Positions 6,660 through 15,572 of a stretch of 64,000 bases of DNA are shown piece by piece. Below the pieces are notes generated by a model. That model ran no database searches. It saw only the letters and a program-made list of their open reading frames with translations, and was not told where the DNA came from. The DNA comes from Lentzea albidocapillata. GTDB taxonomy: Bacteria; Actinomycetota; Actinomycetes; Mycobacteriales; Pseudonocardiaceae. The DNA lies in the NCBI RefSeq assembly GCF_000719115.1, contig NZ_JOEA01000021.1:1-64000 (forward strand), in the 5' to 3' direction. Each line of letters starts with the position of its first letter. Within the stretch, counting starts at the first letter, position 1. The translations under genes and the position numbers were made by a program.

Positions 6660-8909
6660 TCATGATCGCGAGAACCCTGACGCCGCGGAGGAAGGTGTTG
6701 GTGCGCTCAAAGTCTGTGCCAGCACGGTTCCGGCGGTCTCGACGGAGGCCATGAGGACACCCAGCAGTGACTTCGGGATTGATCCGGCGTCGAGGCCAGC
6801 TCGGTCCATCAGGCCCTGCAACGTTCCGGCCTGGCCTGCTGTCATTCTCGTGCGGCATGTCGCGTGGTTCAGTAGTTCACGGGCGGCGTAGGCATCGGTG
6901 GAACGTTCGGCGTCCTCGATCAGCTCGGCGCACAGGGGGTCCGTTTCGACTTGCTGCGCCGCCATACAAAGGTCCAGCGCGGTGAGGCCGAGACGAATGC
7001 AGAACAGCGTTGTTGACCTGTCGGTGGGCTTTCGGGCGAGCCTGACCGCGGCGAGCGTGGCGGCAACGTCGTCGACGCTCAAGCGTCCGTCCTTCAGATG
7101 CGCATAGCTGCGAAGACAAGCCGCCAGTGCGTACTCGTGCGGCTCGGTCATCACGCTGCTGTCGATGAGCCTTAGTGCGTCGTCGACACGTCCGTTGGAG
7201 GCGTACGCGATGACGCGCGTCTGGCGGGATTCACGGAGCATCTCTTCGGCTTCGTCGTGTTGTTCCGCGTGTTCTGTGGCTTCTGTCCATTTGCCCGCGG
7301 CGGCCAGAGCTCGGGTGCCGTCCTCGCGCAGCAGTACCTGAAGCCAGCGATCGAGTTCGGATCGATCGCCGTCGGTGGCGATGAACTCGTCGAAGGGGAT
7401 CGACGTGCCGTGGATCGTGGCGTTGCCGCCGTGGCGGGCGGCTTGGTCGATCGCGTGAAGGGCACGGTAGGCGCCTTCGGGGTCGCCTGCCCGGCTGGTG
7501 AGGCGGGCGAGGTTGACCAGTGGCTGGAGCGAGGCGATGGCCGTGCGACCGGATACGGGCCAGGCGGCGTGGAAGATCTGAAACTGCCGCTCGCACAGTT
7601 CGACCGCTAGGTCGGGCAAACCGCAGTCGGCGGCGATCAATGCTGCCAGGTTCCAGACTGAACAGGCTCTGTCGATCCGGTCCTCGGGTTCGGCGGGGTT
7701 CTGGCAGGTATCGGCGAACTGGCGTACTTCGCGCACCCGTGCTTCCAGGTCGGCGCAGCGCCGACGGCCCTGAAGTACCAGCGGGAACCTCCTCATCGCC
7801 AAATCCGCGGCGGCTTCGGCTGCTGCGGTGAGAGTCACCTGTTGTGCCGAGCCCGCAGGTGGTGAAGCCGCTGGACCGGCGGTCGCTGCGGGGGTGTCCA
7901 GGATGGCGGAGCGAGCCGCCCAGGCGAGGATGCTCTGCGTCCTGGCGGGTAGTCCCAGGCGGTTCCAGTGAAAGATCACCAGATAGCTCACGACCTCGCG
8001 CAGTCCGCGCCGCAGCGTTCCTCTGCGAGCGGCGGACCCCAGGGTTCGGCCGGCCTGACGGAAGGCGTCCGCCCACTCGGCGGCGGAGGCCAGGGGGCCG
8101 TTCGTGCCCAGTAGCGGTCCGTCCGGCGAGACGTCGGCGAGCATCAACTGTTTGAGGTCGCCGGCCATCGCGGTCACCTTCGAGACCGGGACGTCAGCGG
8201 GGAGGTGCCGTTCCTGTGCGACTCGGTGCCAGACGTCGCCTTGCTCGTACCACTCCAGCCCGGCGGCGCGCATCAGGGTGGTGCACAGCAGAAGGGACAG
8301 CTCGCGGCGGCCGAGCCCGATTCCGCCGTCCCGGAGGAGATTTACGACGGCGCGGCTGTCGGCGCAGAACAGTTCGTGGGCGAGATCCATGCCCACCTGG
8401 CCACCGAACGCCATGGTCTCAGCCTCGTAGATGCCTGGCCGCCACCCGGTGATCTGGCCGTTGGCCGTGAGGTCGTCGAGCGCCGTACCGAAGCGGTGTC
8501 TCATGGTGCGCCCGGCCGATCCTGGTTGCAGGCGCAGTCGCCAACAAGGGTGTTTGCGCATGAACCACCACGCGGTGATCACGCCCTCGTCTTCGGCACT
8601 GTGGAGTAGGGGTGCGAGGTGATCGGCGACGGCGCGTTCCGCGTCGTGCCAGTCGGTGAACTGGATGTAGAGCTGCCACCAGCCGGAGGCGATCTGTTGT
8701 TCGAGGGCGTGCTGTCCGGCGCGCCGGTAGACCTCGGCGGCCTCTGCGAGATCCGCCGAGTCGAGGGTCTCGGCGCGGGCGGCCTCGGCCAGCGGTGTCC
8801 CGGTCAACACGGTGAGCACGGCGCGTTCGGTGGTGCGTACGACAGCCGACTCGTCCGTCGCACCGGCGGCTTGTGTCGAGGCTTGCGGAGCTAGTCGATC
8901 AGCAGACAT
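6660..8909 (-). CDS. LanB C-terminal (thiopep_ocin/SpaB_C-type) domain with helical-repeat extension
   Basis: This 749-residue protein has an ATG at 8909, overlapping the LanC gene by 19 bases. Residues ~60-310 match the stand-alone C-terminal domain of split lanthipeptide dehydratases: WWQLYIQFTDWHDAERAVADHLAPLL, then WWFMRKHPCWRLRL and ETMAFGG. In LanB enzymes this domain eliminates glutamate from glutamylated Ser/Thr. The following ~430 residues are Ala/Leu/Arg-rich paired helices resembling TPR repeats, as in many actinobacterial regulators, with no catalytic motif recognised. This extension is unusual for the family and could be a scaffold for the precursor or partner enzymes. It is the last gene of the cluster. 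Confidence 0.8.
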   Translation of the reverse strand: MSADRLAPQASTQAAGATDESAVVRTTERAVLTVLTGTPLAEAARAETLDSADLAEAAEVYRRAGQHALEQQIASGWWQLYIQFTDWHDAERAVADHLAPLLHSAEDEGVITAWWFMRKHPCWRLRLQPGSAGRTMRHRFGTALDDLTANGQITGWRPGIYEAETMAFGGQVGMDLAHELFCADSRAVVNLLRDGGIGLGRRELSLLLCTTLMRAAGLEWYEQGDVWHRVAQERHLPADVPVSKVTAMAGDLKQLMLADVSPDGPLLGTNGPLASAAEWADAFRQAGRTLGSAARRGTLRRGLREVVSYLVIFHWNRLGLPARTQSILAWAARSAILDTPAATAGPAASPPAGSAQQVTLTAAAEAAADLAMRRFPLVLQGRRRCADLEARVREVRQFADTCQNPAEPEDRIDRACSVWNLAALIAADCGLPDLAVELCERQFQIFHAAWPVSGRTAIASLQPLVNLARLTSRAGDPEGAYRALHAIDQAARHGGNATIHGTSIPFDEFIATDGDRSELDRWLQVLLREDGTRALAAAGKWTEATEHAEQHDEAEEMLRESRQTRVIAYASNGRVDDALRLIDSSVMTEPHEYALAACLRSYAHLKDGRLSVDDVAATLAAVRLARKPTDRSTTLFCIRLGLTALDLCMAAQQVETDPLCAELIEDAERSTDAYAARELLNHATCRTRMTAGQAGTLQGLMDRAGLDAGSIPKSLLGVLMASVETAGTVLAQTLSAPTPSSAASGFSRS

Positions 8910-10132
8910 GCGTCCCATCCGGAGATCGGCGCGACATTGTGCGCAGCGGTGTGCAGGGCCAGGGCGGTTCCTGTCTCACCCTCAAGAAGCCCTGTTCCGG
9001 CCTTAGCGATGGATCGCGTGTAAGGGATCAGGTTCTCGGCCAGACGCGGCAGGTGGTCGGTGAGCGCCGGGGTTCGGCTGTCCTGGGTGGCCCGCCACAC
9101 GGTCTGATAGATCCCGGCCCAGCCGTGGCACAACCCAGGGTCGGTGATTCGGGCCTGCTGTGCGGGGTCGTCGAGGCACCGGACCAGTGCTTGTTCGTAC
9201 TCCTGCTGGAGACGCACGTCGTTGGTTGCGATTCCGGCTAATTGCCCGGCACGGGCGATCCCCGGCGTGCCGTAGCACCAACTGGGGCGAGCCGGGCCAG
9301 GCTGGCTGGGGTGACCGCTGCGCAGGTCGGCCAGGGTGATCCATTCCGGCCACCACGGTCCGGCCTCGCCGTCCTGTTGCCAGGCATCGAGCCATCCGCA
9401 GATCGTGGCGATCGCCTCGTGGTGCCCGTCCACGGTGACCCCGCGCCGCATCGCCTGGCTCAGCAACGCCAGAGGGCCGCCGACCCCGTGTGCTGCGCCC
9501 AGGTTTCCGTGGCCGTCGCGGTAGGCGCTAGAGGACCGGCGGTGCGGATCGTGACCCACCCACCACCCAGGCAGTGCGTGGCTGTCGATCTGCAGTGGCA
9601 GAGTCAGCGCTACGAGGTAGTCCAGCACTCGCTGCATCGCGCTGCCGCCGGGATCGCGGCGCAGCAGCAGCGCACCGAGCCCGCTCAAGCCGAAAAACAC
9701 GTCATACTCGCGGAACCCAGGAAGTTCGCCTGCGCTGATACGTGCCATCGCGGACTCGACTCGCCGGTGCGCAAGCGCGGCCACGTGCACATCGACGTCC
9801 GCGAGGGCCTCGCGGTAGCGGCTGGTGGCGCCCGCTGCCGCCGCGTCGAGCATGAGCGTGACCGCCGGTGCGCCCAGGTACAGGCCGGTGGTGTTCGTGG
9901 CGCTGACCTGACCGGCCACCGCGTTCACGATCCAGCGATGGGCTTGCTGCCACGTCCCTGTCCCGGCGTGAGCGCGTTCGATGTGCAGCAGCGCGATCCC
10001 GGCAGCGCCTCTCGTGAGGGACTGAGCTACCCAGGGCTCGTTCTCGGGAGGCGGCCCCGGCAGCGCGAGTTGCTCGGCGTAGCGCTCGGCCGCTTCCGCG
10101 AGGGTGGCTGCGGGGTTCGTCAGGGCGGCCAA
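8891..10132 (-). CDS. lanC: LanC-like lanthionine cyclase
   Basis: This 413-residue LanC-family protein has all three zinc ligands: Cys286 in SWCYGTPG, and Cys335 and His336 in LCHGWAG. His215 in NLGAAHGVGG occupies the conserved GxxH position. The enzyme adds Cys thiols to dehydrated Ser/Thr to make lanthionine rings. The best start is a TTG at 10132 with GGAG about 9 bases upstream, immediately after the LanB stop; no nearby ATG precedes the conserved N-terminal helices. Genes on both sides overlap or abut, so translation is probably coupled. Confidence 0.9.
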   Translation of the reverse strand: MAALTNPAATLAEAAERYAEQLALPGPPPENEPWVAQSLTRGAAGIALLHIERAHAGTGTWQQAHRWIVNAVAGQVSATNTTGLYLGAPAVTLMLDAAAAGATSRYREALADVDVHVAALAHRRVESAMARISAGELPGFREYDVFFGLSGLGALLLRRDPGGSAMQRVLDYLVALTLPLQIDSHALPGWWVGHDPHRRSSSAYRDGHGNLGAAHGVGGPLALLSQAMRRGVTVDGHHEAIATICGWLDAWQQDGEAGPWWPEWITLADLRSGHPSQPGPARPSWCYGTPGIARAGQLAGIATNDVRLQQEYEQALVRCLDDPAQQARITDPGLCHGWAGIYQTVWRATQDSRTPALTDHLPRLAENLIPYTRSIAKAGTGLLEGETGTALALHTAAHNVAPISGWDACLLID

Positions 10133-10133
10133 C

Positions 10134-13100
10134 TCAATGTGCTCCGCGGCGTGCGGTGTGGCGCAAAACGCATGCCCGCGCGAGCCGGCCTGTGACCCGT
10201 TCGATGGCCGGGTCGACGCCGACTGCGCGAATGTGGTGCAGGTGCAGCAGTGATCCCAGGACGGACAGAGGGTTTCGCTGTTGCACCAAGTCTTCCCGAT
10301 AGGCGGTCAGCGCCTCGGCGCGCGCCTGCCACGCGGCCACGACGTGTTCTCCGCCGGGTAGAGAACGCAATGTCGTCCACGCGCCGTCCGGATCAGCCAG
10401 CTCCAGTGCCTGGTTGCGCAGTGCCGGATCGACCCGTCCGTGCTCTTGCCGAAGTTCACTGATCAGCCAGCCCAGTCCGTCGTGGGTTGTTCGCGCGAAG
10501 CGCACGGTGAGGTCGACCATGCTGGCGGCGGCGAGGGCCTGTGGATGGCCCCCGGTTTTGACCGCAGCGCTGATCTGGGCGAGTGCTGCGACCGAGTCGG
10601 TGGCGAAGACGTCCTGTGCGCGGTCCAGCGCGGAACCGTGGCCGTAGCGGCCGGTCTGGGGTTCGTGGGTGGCGAGAGTGAGATGTGAAAGCAGTCGGTC
10701 TCGGTGCAGGCTGTCCGCCCACGTGGCGACCCGTTCGGCGGCCGAGCCATACGCGGATGCGTCGGACAGACGCAGGTATACGGCGAGGTACTGGTCGACT
10801 TCGGGGCGGCGCATCTCGCGATGCCGGCGGAACCACCAGGGCGGCGCTTGATCGCCGAAGGCGTCGATCAGGCCCGGCACACGCTCGATCAGAATCTCGT
10901 CGAAGCGTGCCGGATGCCCGTAGATCTGTGCACAGAGGACCGTGGAATTCCCAGGAAGGTGGCCCGCGGTCCGAGTGACGGCGCGGGCCACACTCGCGAC
11001 GAACGAGGGGACTTCGGGCGAGGGCGCGTCCAGAACCAGGGGCATGAGCACCTCATGAGCGCGGCCCAACCAGGCGAGGTCCTTGGGTGCCGACGTTTCG
11101 CGGAGTTCGAGGCGGTCGGCGCGCTCCAGGCGGGTGCGCAGCAGAAGCCGGTGAAGTGGGTGACCGAGGTCCACCGGTTGCCGTCGGTCGTGGTCAACCA
11201 GCGCGACGCGCTCGGGTACGCGCCACCTGGCCCGCCAAGAATCCAGCCCAGCCTGCCACTCGGCCATCGAGGCGTCATGGCCCGGAAGATCACCAGAGGC
11301 GAGCAGCCACCGTGCCGGGGACAGAATGGTTCGCCGGTATCGAATCCGCGGAAGGTACGGGAGTTGGGCAGCGGCGCCGAAATGGAACGCCTTGTAGACC
11401 GCGGACCGTGCGGTGGTGATCTCGGCGAGGAACCTCGCCAACGGCGGCGTCTGAACCCCAGCCTCCAGGGCGTGGGTGACCCGCGGCTCGACCCGACGAC
11501 CGGTGGACAACTCGATGAGGTGGAACCGGCTCTCGTCCGTGGTGATCGCGAGGCCCGCCAACGGGATCAGGTGCTCGTCCGTTCCGCGGTGTTCGGCCAC
11601 GGGGATCACGTGCGGCAGCAGCTGCCCGGTGCGGGCCACGTTCTCATTGCGGCGCCGGCGCGGGGCAAAGGACAGTTGGGCGGCAATCGTGCCGGGCCCG
11701 GCCGCGGTGTAGGTACCCGCGAGAATCTCCCGGCCTTCGTCGGGCAGCAGGTAGGCGTGGCGACCGGCCATGCTGCTGCCAGGCCTGGGTGTTCCGGTCA
11801 TCGCCAACCCGAAACGCCCGCGCGCCAGCGCCTCGACGGACTCCGCCCGAACTTCCACGGCCACTTCGACACGAGGCGGAAGGTGCACCAGATCCGCACG
11901 GTCGCCGGCCGTCAGGTCCTCGATCACCTGATCGGTCAGCACGATCTCACCGCTACCGTCCATTATGGCCCGCTGGATCAATGCCAGGAGCTTCTCGTCG
12001 CGTTCACTCACCTTGCGCGCCGCACGCCCGTGTGCGGAGCCGAGATACTCGGCCGGAAGGCCGAGCCCGCTGTCGGCGACCAGCTCCAGCACCGGCACGA
12101 GCGCGCCGGTTCCGTAACGGGAACGAAACCGTGTGTGGTAGTCGCGCCACGCTGGATATCCGAACGCGTACGGGGAAAGGCGAAGCAGGACGCGGACGGC
12201 ATCGGAGGCTTCCTGAGCCACCTGTTCGGGGATCAGAACGTCACAATCCAAGATCGTGTCGACGACCAGTGGCACCTTCGCGGCGGTGCTCAACGCCCTC
12301 ATCCGATCGGCCACAGCCGACGTCGGCGCCACAGCTGATCCGCCGGTGGACAGGTCCCGGTGAATCGCGGTCAGTTCGTGCACCGTGCCCCTGATCTCGG
12401 CGATGGTGAGGGCGTCGGCGGCCTTCAACACCGCGCAGGCGTGGCCGAGCGCGTCCAGACCCGTCATCGGCGCCCACAGGCTGCTGATCAGTAGTCCTTC
12501 GTCGAGCAAACCGCGAAGCACGCGGTCGATCTGGTGCTCACTGGCAGTGGCGAACTGGCTCAGGAGCACAGCGCGCAGCGCGGCGAAAGGTATAGGTGCA
12601 CGGGCGGCTTCCAGTGCGGCGCGAACCGGGCGGCTGTGGCGCACGGACACCTCGACGGGGGCCAACGTTGTGGCAGCTCCGACCGGTGGTGACCCTGGTG
12701 CTGCGAATCGGTCACCTCGCACGGTTCCGGCGTCGTTGACGACCACGGGCAGCCGGTCCAGTAGCCCTTGGCATCGGTGCAAGCGGGTGAGAATGTCGCC
12801 GAGCCAGCTTGCGTCCGCTCGGACTGCGACTGAGTGCTCGCGGCCCCACTGAACCTTGGCCCCGGTCCCGATCCGGGCCATGCCGACCCCTGCGAACAGA
12901 CCGAACGGGGTGGGGCGCTGTTGCCACCGCACCAGATAGGACGCCAGCGAGAGCACGGCGCGGTGCATCGTCCGAGCATCGCGGCTCGGGGCGGACAGCA
13001 GGTCGTCAATCTGCCGGGACAAGGCGGGGCTGGCATGGACAACCGCGGCGCGAACATCCTCGCGCTGCCACACCTGCGACAACCACGTCTGGCATTGCTT

Positions 13101-13223
13101 CGCGGCGTCCTCGCCGGGCAAGTCCAGGGTCGTGGGCAGGTCCAGTCCGCCTGGATCAGTGCTGGCACGTAGTAGTGCCACGCCGGACCATCGATATACC
13201 GGTGATGCAGATGTGGCGGCCAC
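10134..13223 (-). CDS. lanB: Lanthipeptide dehydratase (LanB), glutamylation-domain protein
   Basis: The 1029-residue product carries the N-terminal LanB architecture: SLASYLVRWQQRPTPFGLFAGVGMARIG near the start, then LPRIRYRRTILSPARW and the long C-terminal domain with FARTTHDGLGWL near the end. This part uses glutamyl-tRNA to activate Ser/Thr of the precursor, while the elimination domain is encoded separately three genes later in transcription order. The GTG at 13223 is preferred because GAGGGGGAG lies 7-15 bases upstream; the longer frame to 13283 would read back through the attenuator. It is separated from the precursor gene by 78 bases holding a strong hairpin. Confidence 0.88.
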   Translation of the reverse strand: MAATSASPVYRWSGVALLRASTDPGGLDLPTTLDLPGEDAAKQCQTWLSQVWQREDVRAAVVHASPALSRQIDDLLSAPSRDARTMHRAVLSLASYLVRWQQRPTPFGLFAGVGMARIGTGAKVQWGREHSVAVRADASWLGDILTRLHRCQGLLDRLPVVVNDAGTVRGDRFAAPGSPPVGAATTLAPVEVSVRHSRPVRAALEAARAPIPFAALRAVLLSQFATASEHQIDRVLRGLLDEGLLISSLWAPMTGLDALGHACAVLKAADALTIAEIRGTVHELTAIHRDLSTGGSAVAPTSAVADRMRALSTAAKVPLVVDTILDCDVLIPEQVAQEASDAVRVLLRLSPYAFGYPAWRDYHTRFRSRYGTGALVPVLELVADSGLGLPAEYLGSAHGRAARKVSERDEKLLALIQRAIMDGSGEIVLTDQVIEDLTAGDRADLVHLPPRVEVAVEVRAESVEALARGRFGLAMTGTPRPGSSMAGRHAYLLPDEGREILAGTYTAAGPGTIAAQLSFAPRRRRNENVARTGQLLPHVIPVAEHRGTDEHLIPLAGLAITTDESRFHLIELSTGRRVEPRVTHALEAGVQTPPLARFLAEITTARSAVYKAFHFGAAAQLPYLPRIRYRRTILSPARWLLASGDLPGHDASMAEWQAGLDSWRARWRVPERVALVDHDRRQPVDLGHPLHRLLLRTRLERADRLELRETSAPKDLAWLGRAHEVLMPLVLDAPSPEVPSFVASVARAVTRTAGHLPGNSTVLCAQIYGHPARFDEILIERVPGLIDAFGDQAPPWWFRRHREMRRPEVDQYLAVYLRLSDASAYGSAAERVATWADSLHRDRLLSHLTLATHEPQTGRYGHGSALDRAQDVFATDSVAALAQISAAVKTGGHPQALAAASMVDLTVRFARTTHDGLGWLISELRQEHGRVDPALRNQALELADPDGAWTTLRSLPGGEHVVAAWQARAEALTAYREDLVQQRNPLSVLGSLLHLHHIRAVGVDPAIERVTGRLARACVLRHTARRGAH

Positions 13224-13257
13224 GTCGTGTCTCCCCCTCGGAGCTCTTACCGGACCC

Positions 13258-13295
13258 CTGCTGCTGCCGGTGCACAGTGGCACCGGCAGCAGCAG
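13258..13295 (-). terminator. Attenuator hairpin between precursor and LanB genes
   Basis: Arms 13258-13273 and 13280-13295 are 16-base perfect complements around a 6-base loop, directly after the precursor stop. Such partial terminators are a recognised way to make precursor mRNA in excess over enzyme mRNA in lanthipeptide operons. The position fits that role exactly. Confidence 0.8.
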
Positions 13296-13301
13296 CAGCC
13301 G

Positions 13302-13499
13302 TCAGGACGGGTCGTCTGCGAACGAACCGCAGCTACTGGCGTCGCCCTCGCAGGTGTTGCCGCAGCCATCGTCAGTGGGGCAGTCCCCCATGACCGGGCC
13401 GTAGGCCACGACGACCCGCACATCCAATGCGAACTCGTCGTCCTCGGCTGGCCGTTCGGCCAGCGCGGTCGCGCCGCCCGAAAACTGAACCTCCGACAT
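13302..13499 (-). CDS. lanA: FxLD-family lanthipeptide precursor
   Basis: This 65-residue peptide has an ATG at 13499 preceded by GAGGAGAG. The leader contains the motif FALD at residues 23-26 (the FxLD signature that should bind LanB), flanked by acidic residues and VRVVV. The putative core is rich in Cys, Ser/Thr and Gly/Asp: Cys40, Cys46, Cys50 and Cys57 with Thr42, Thr49, Ser55, Ser56 and Ser59 as dehydration sites. At most four thioether rings are possible. Several core Asp residues (39, 43, 44, 53) are candidate substrates for the neighbouring isoaspartate-type methyltransferase. No GG cleavage motif is present, so the leader cleavage site is not defined; a region around residues 34-39 is plausible. 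Confidence 0.9.
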   Translation of the reverse strand: MSEVQFSGGATALAERPAEDDEFALDVRVVVAYGPVMGDCPTDDGCGNTCEGDASSCGSFADDPS

Positions 13500-13513
13500 C
13501 TAGGCCACTCTCC

Positions 13514-14806
13514 TCACTCGGTTGGGTGTTGCAGGGCACCCTGACCTGCTGCGGTGATCGCCGCCTGCGGCCAGGAGATCGTGACCCGGCTGTGCTTCTT
13601 GTCGATGACACGTCCCTCGGACAACTGGTCGTCGGGGGTGCCAACCGGGTAGACGCGGAACTGCGGGCCGGGTCCACCTCGGTGCTCCCTGCCCCAGATC
13701 CGGAGCAGTTCGGCTACTTCCTCGCCGAGATCGTCGGCGTCGGGGCCGAAGGCGTGCACGCCCCACTCGAGGTTCTCCTCGTCGGCGCGACGGGTCGTCA
13801 CGTAGGCGAAGCTGCCGCCGGCAACGACGGCCGACGCCCCTGACTGCCGCCCCGGTGGGGTGATCACACCGGAATCGAGCTTGCGATCCAGCACGACGCG
13901 GCAGAAACCGGGCAGTGCCGACGCCAGCCACATGTGCGCGTCGGCCCACAACTCGAACCGCCCGATGGTCGCCCCGCTCCAGACCTCCACCCGCGGCGTG
14001 TCGAACAGACCCTGCAGCGCGGTCGCGTCGACAGGGAACTCGTCGTCGAAGCGCAAGGTGACCTCGCCCCCGCGCATCACCAACTGCTTGCCCTGGTGTG
14101 CTCCGGCGCCCTGCATCGGCACGAAGCCGAACAACCGCGACGACCTGCTGATCAGGAAACCATCGGCACGCTCAAACGCGAGCGTGCGTGACAGACCCCT
14201 TACCTGCAACGGAACCAGCAGGCGACCACCCTCGGCCAGCTGCGCGATCCAGGCAGGCGGGATATCCCACGTACCCACCGTGACCAAGATCCGGTCGTAG
14301 GGCGCGTACTCGGGCACACCACCCTCGGCGTCGACGAGGACGACATTCACCTGCGAGTAGCCGGCTTCCGCGAGCTGGCGCTCGGCGCGGTCGGTCACGT
14401 CTTTGTCGATGTCGACCGTGGTGACCTGACCGGACGGACCGACGAGCTCGGCCAGCAGCGCGGCGTTGTAGCCGCCCGAGCCGATCTCCAGGATCCTCAT
14501 GCCGGTGGTGATTTCCGCTTGCTCCAACATGTGCGCCTGGACCTGCGGCGCGGAGATGGAACTGGTCGCGTTCCCCTCCGCGTCCCGCTTGGTGACGAAG
14601 CCGTTGTAGCAGTGGTAAATCTCGTCCAGGTCCCCGCCTGGAGCGAACAACTCCCGGCGGACCTTGCGCATCGCCTCTTCAACCGGTCCCGAGACGATCG
14701 TGCCCTCGGCGATGAGGTCATCGACCACCTGCTTCCGAAGTTGCGCGGCGCGATCCGAGTTCGCAACCTCGCTAGCCGTGTCTTCGTGAGTCGTCCTGTC
14801 GGTCAC
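13514..14806 (-). CDS. PIMT-like methyltransferase, FxLD lanthipeptide system
   Basis: This 430-residue protein has a GTG start at 14806 following AAGGA. The first ~240 residues resemble protein-L-isoaspartate O-methyltransferase: the SAM motif I ILEIGSGG at 105-112, and a PIMT-type segment VTVGTWDIPPAWIAQLAEGGRLLVPL. The C-terminal ~190 residues are an extension typical of the FxLD-system methyltransferases. Related enzymes in lanthipeptide clusters methylate a core Asp, giving succinimide and then isoaspartate. The precursor begins 14 bases downstream, so both belong to one transcript. Choice of a later start rather than the frame start at 14947 rests on the ribosome-binding site and the loss of family-like sequence upstream. 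Confidence 0.88.
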   Translation of the reverse strand: MTDRTTHEDTASEVANSDRAAQLRKQVVDDLIAEGTIVSGPVEEAMRKVRRELFAPGGDLDEIYHCYNGFVTKRDAEGNATSSISAPQVQAHMLEQAEITTGMRILEIGSGGYNAALLAELVGPSGQVTTVDIDKDVTDRAERQLAEAGYSQVNVVLVDAEGGVPEYAPYDRILVTVGTWDIPPAWIAQLAEGGRLLVPLQVRGLSRTLAFERADGFLISRSSRLFGFVPMQGAGAHQGKQLVMRGGEVTLRFDDEFPVDATALQGLFDTPRVEVWSGATIGRFELWADAHMWLASALPGFCRVVLDRKLDSGVITPPGRQSGASAVVAGGSFAYVTTRRADEENLEWGVHAFGPDADDLGEEVAELLRIWGREHRGGPGPQFRVYPVGTPDDQLSEGRVIDKKHSRVTISWPQAAITAAGQGALQHPTE

Positions 14807-14939
14807 TAAGGGCTTCCTTGTCCTGGTGCGGTGCGGACGGTGAGAGGGGACGCCCTCGCGGTGCGTTCGAGGGCGGCAAGTCGTATCCGTGAGATTACTC
14901 TCAGCAACCGTTTGCGCCGGTTCGATCTGGGCGTGTCGG

Positions 14940-15251
14940 TCAACCATCGCGTCGCTTCTGGTCGAACCACCCGTCCCGAGCCTGGGGTGGTGGTCGGTGG
15001 GTCAAATGCCGGAGACGCTCGTGTAGGTCCGGAGGTACGAGATCGTCAAGCCGCAGTCCGATGGCTTGCGCGCGCTGCGCTGCGTCGCCGAACTGCGCGC
15101 AGGGCCAGGGTTGAACAGAGCAAAGCGGACATGTATGGGGCGTCTCTGGAGCTGGCAGATGCGCAGCGACGTCATCGACCGCTCGAGCAGCCCGCCCGAG
15201 TCGGCTGTCCGCTGCGACGATCACAGCTATGACGTTCCGTATCGCGCCCAT
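14940..15251 (-). CDS. Small hypothetical protein with Cys-rich CPLC...PWPC motif
   Basis: The 103-residue product contains HTCPLCSVQPWPCAQF followed by AQAIGLRLDDLVPPDLHERL. This pattern (CPxC-x4-WPC, then DLVPxDLH) resembles short uncharacterised actinobacterial proteins that I recall only as hypotheticals. The three closely spaced Cys could bind zinc. Start choice is uncertain and no strong ribosome-binding site is seen. It precedes the lanthipeptide operon in the same direction but is 133 bases away, and a link is not established. Confidence 0.45.
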   Translation of the reverse strand: MGAIRNVIAVIVAADSRLGRAARAVDDVAAHLPAPETPHTCPLCSVQPWPCAQFGDAAQRAQAIGLRLDDLVPPDLHERLRHLTHRPPPQARDGWFDQKRRDG

Positions 15252-15572
15252 GCGTCACACCGCCGCCGCATGCCCGGCATCCACCGGCTGAATGAATCCC
15301 GCGAACGAATCTGACGTGCCATCTCCAGCATCGACAATCGCGAACCTCGGCGACCACGACCAACGTGGCCGGACGCATCGGATGTTCGGCACATCCCTCC
15401 TTCCGTCACAGCACGTGGTTCTCCCGAGGCAGAAAGTCAACACCCCAAGATCGTGACTAGATACCGTCCACGGCCCGTCCATCCACCATCCGGTGTGCCC
15501 TCCCGAACGCCGTGCACTGTCGTCCGGCACCATGGGGGGAGAGCAGCACATCGTGCGGGGGAGGAACTCCGG
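15252..15572. other. Intergenic region upstream of HAD gene
   Basis: About 320 bases separate the small hypothetical gene and the HAD gene. Reading frames here do not look like protein. The only clear signal is the GGGGGAGGA site at 15557-15565 that sets the HAD start. It probably contains the divergent promoters. Confidence 0.5.

Noticed and set aside
10704..12338. 544-residue plus-strand frame inside the LanB gene
   Set aside because: Mirror of LanB codons with Arg/Gly/Val-rich composition and no motif or ribosome-binding site.
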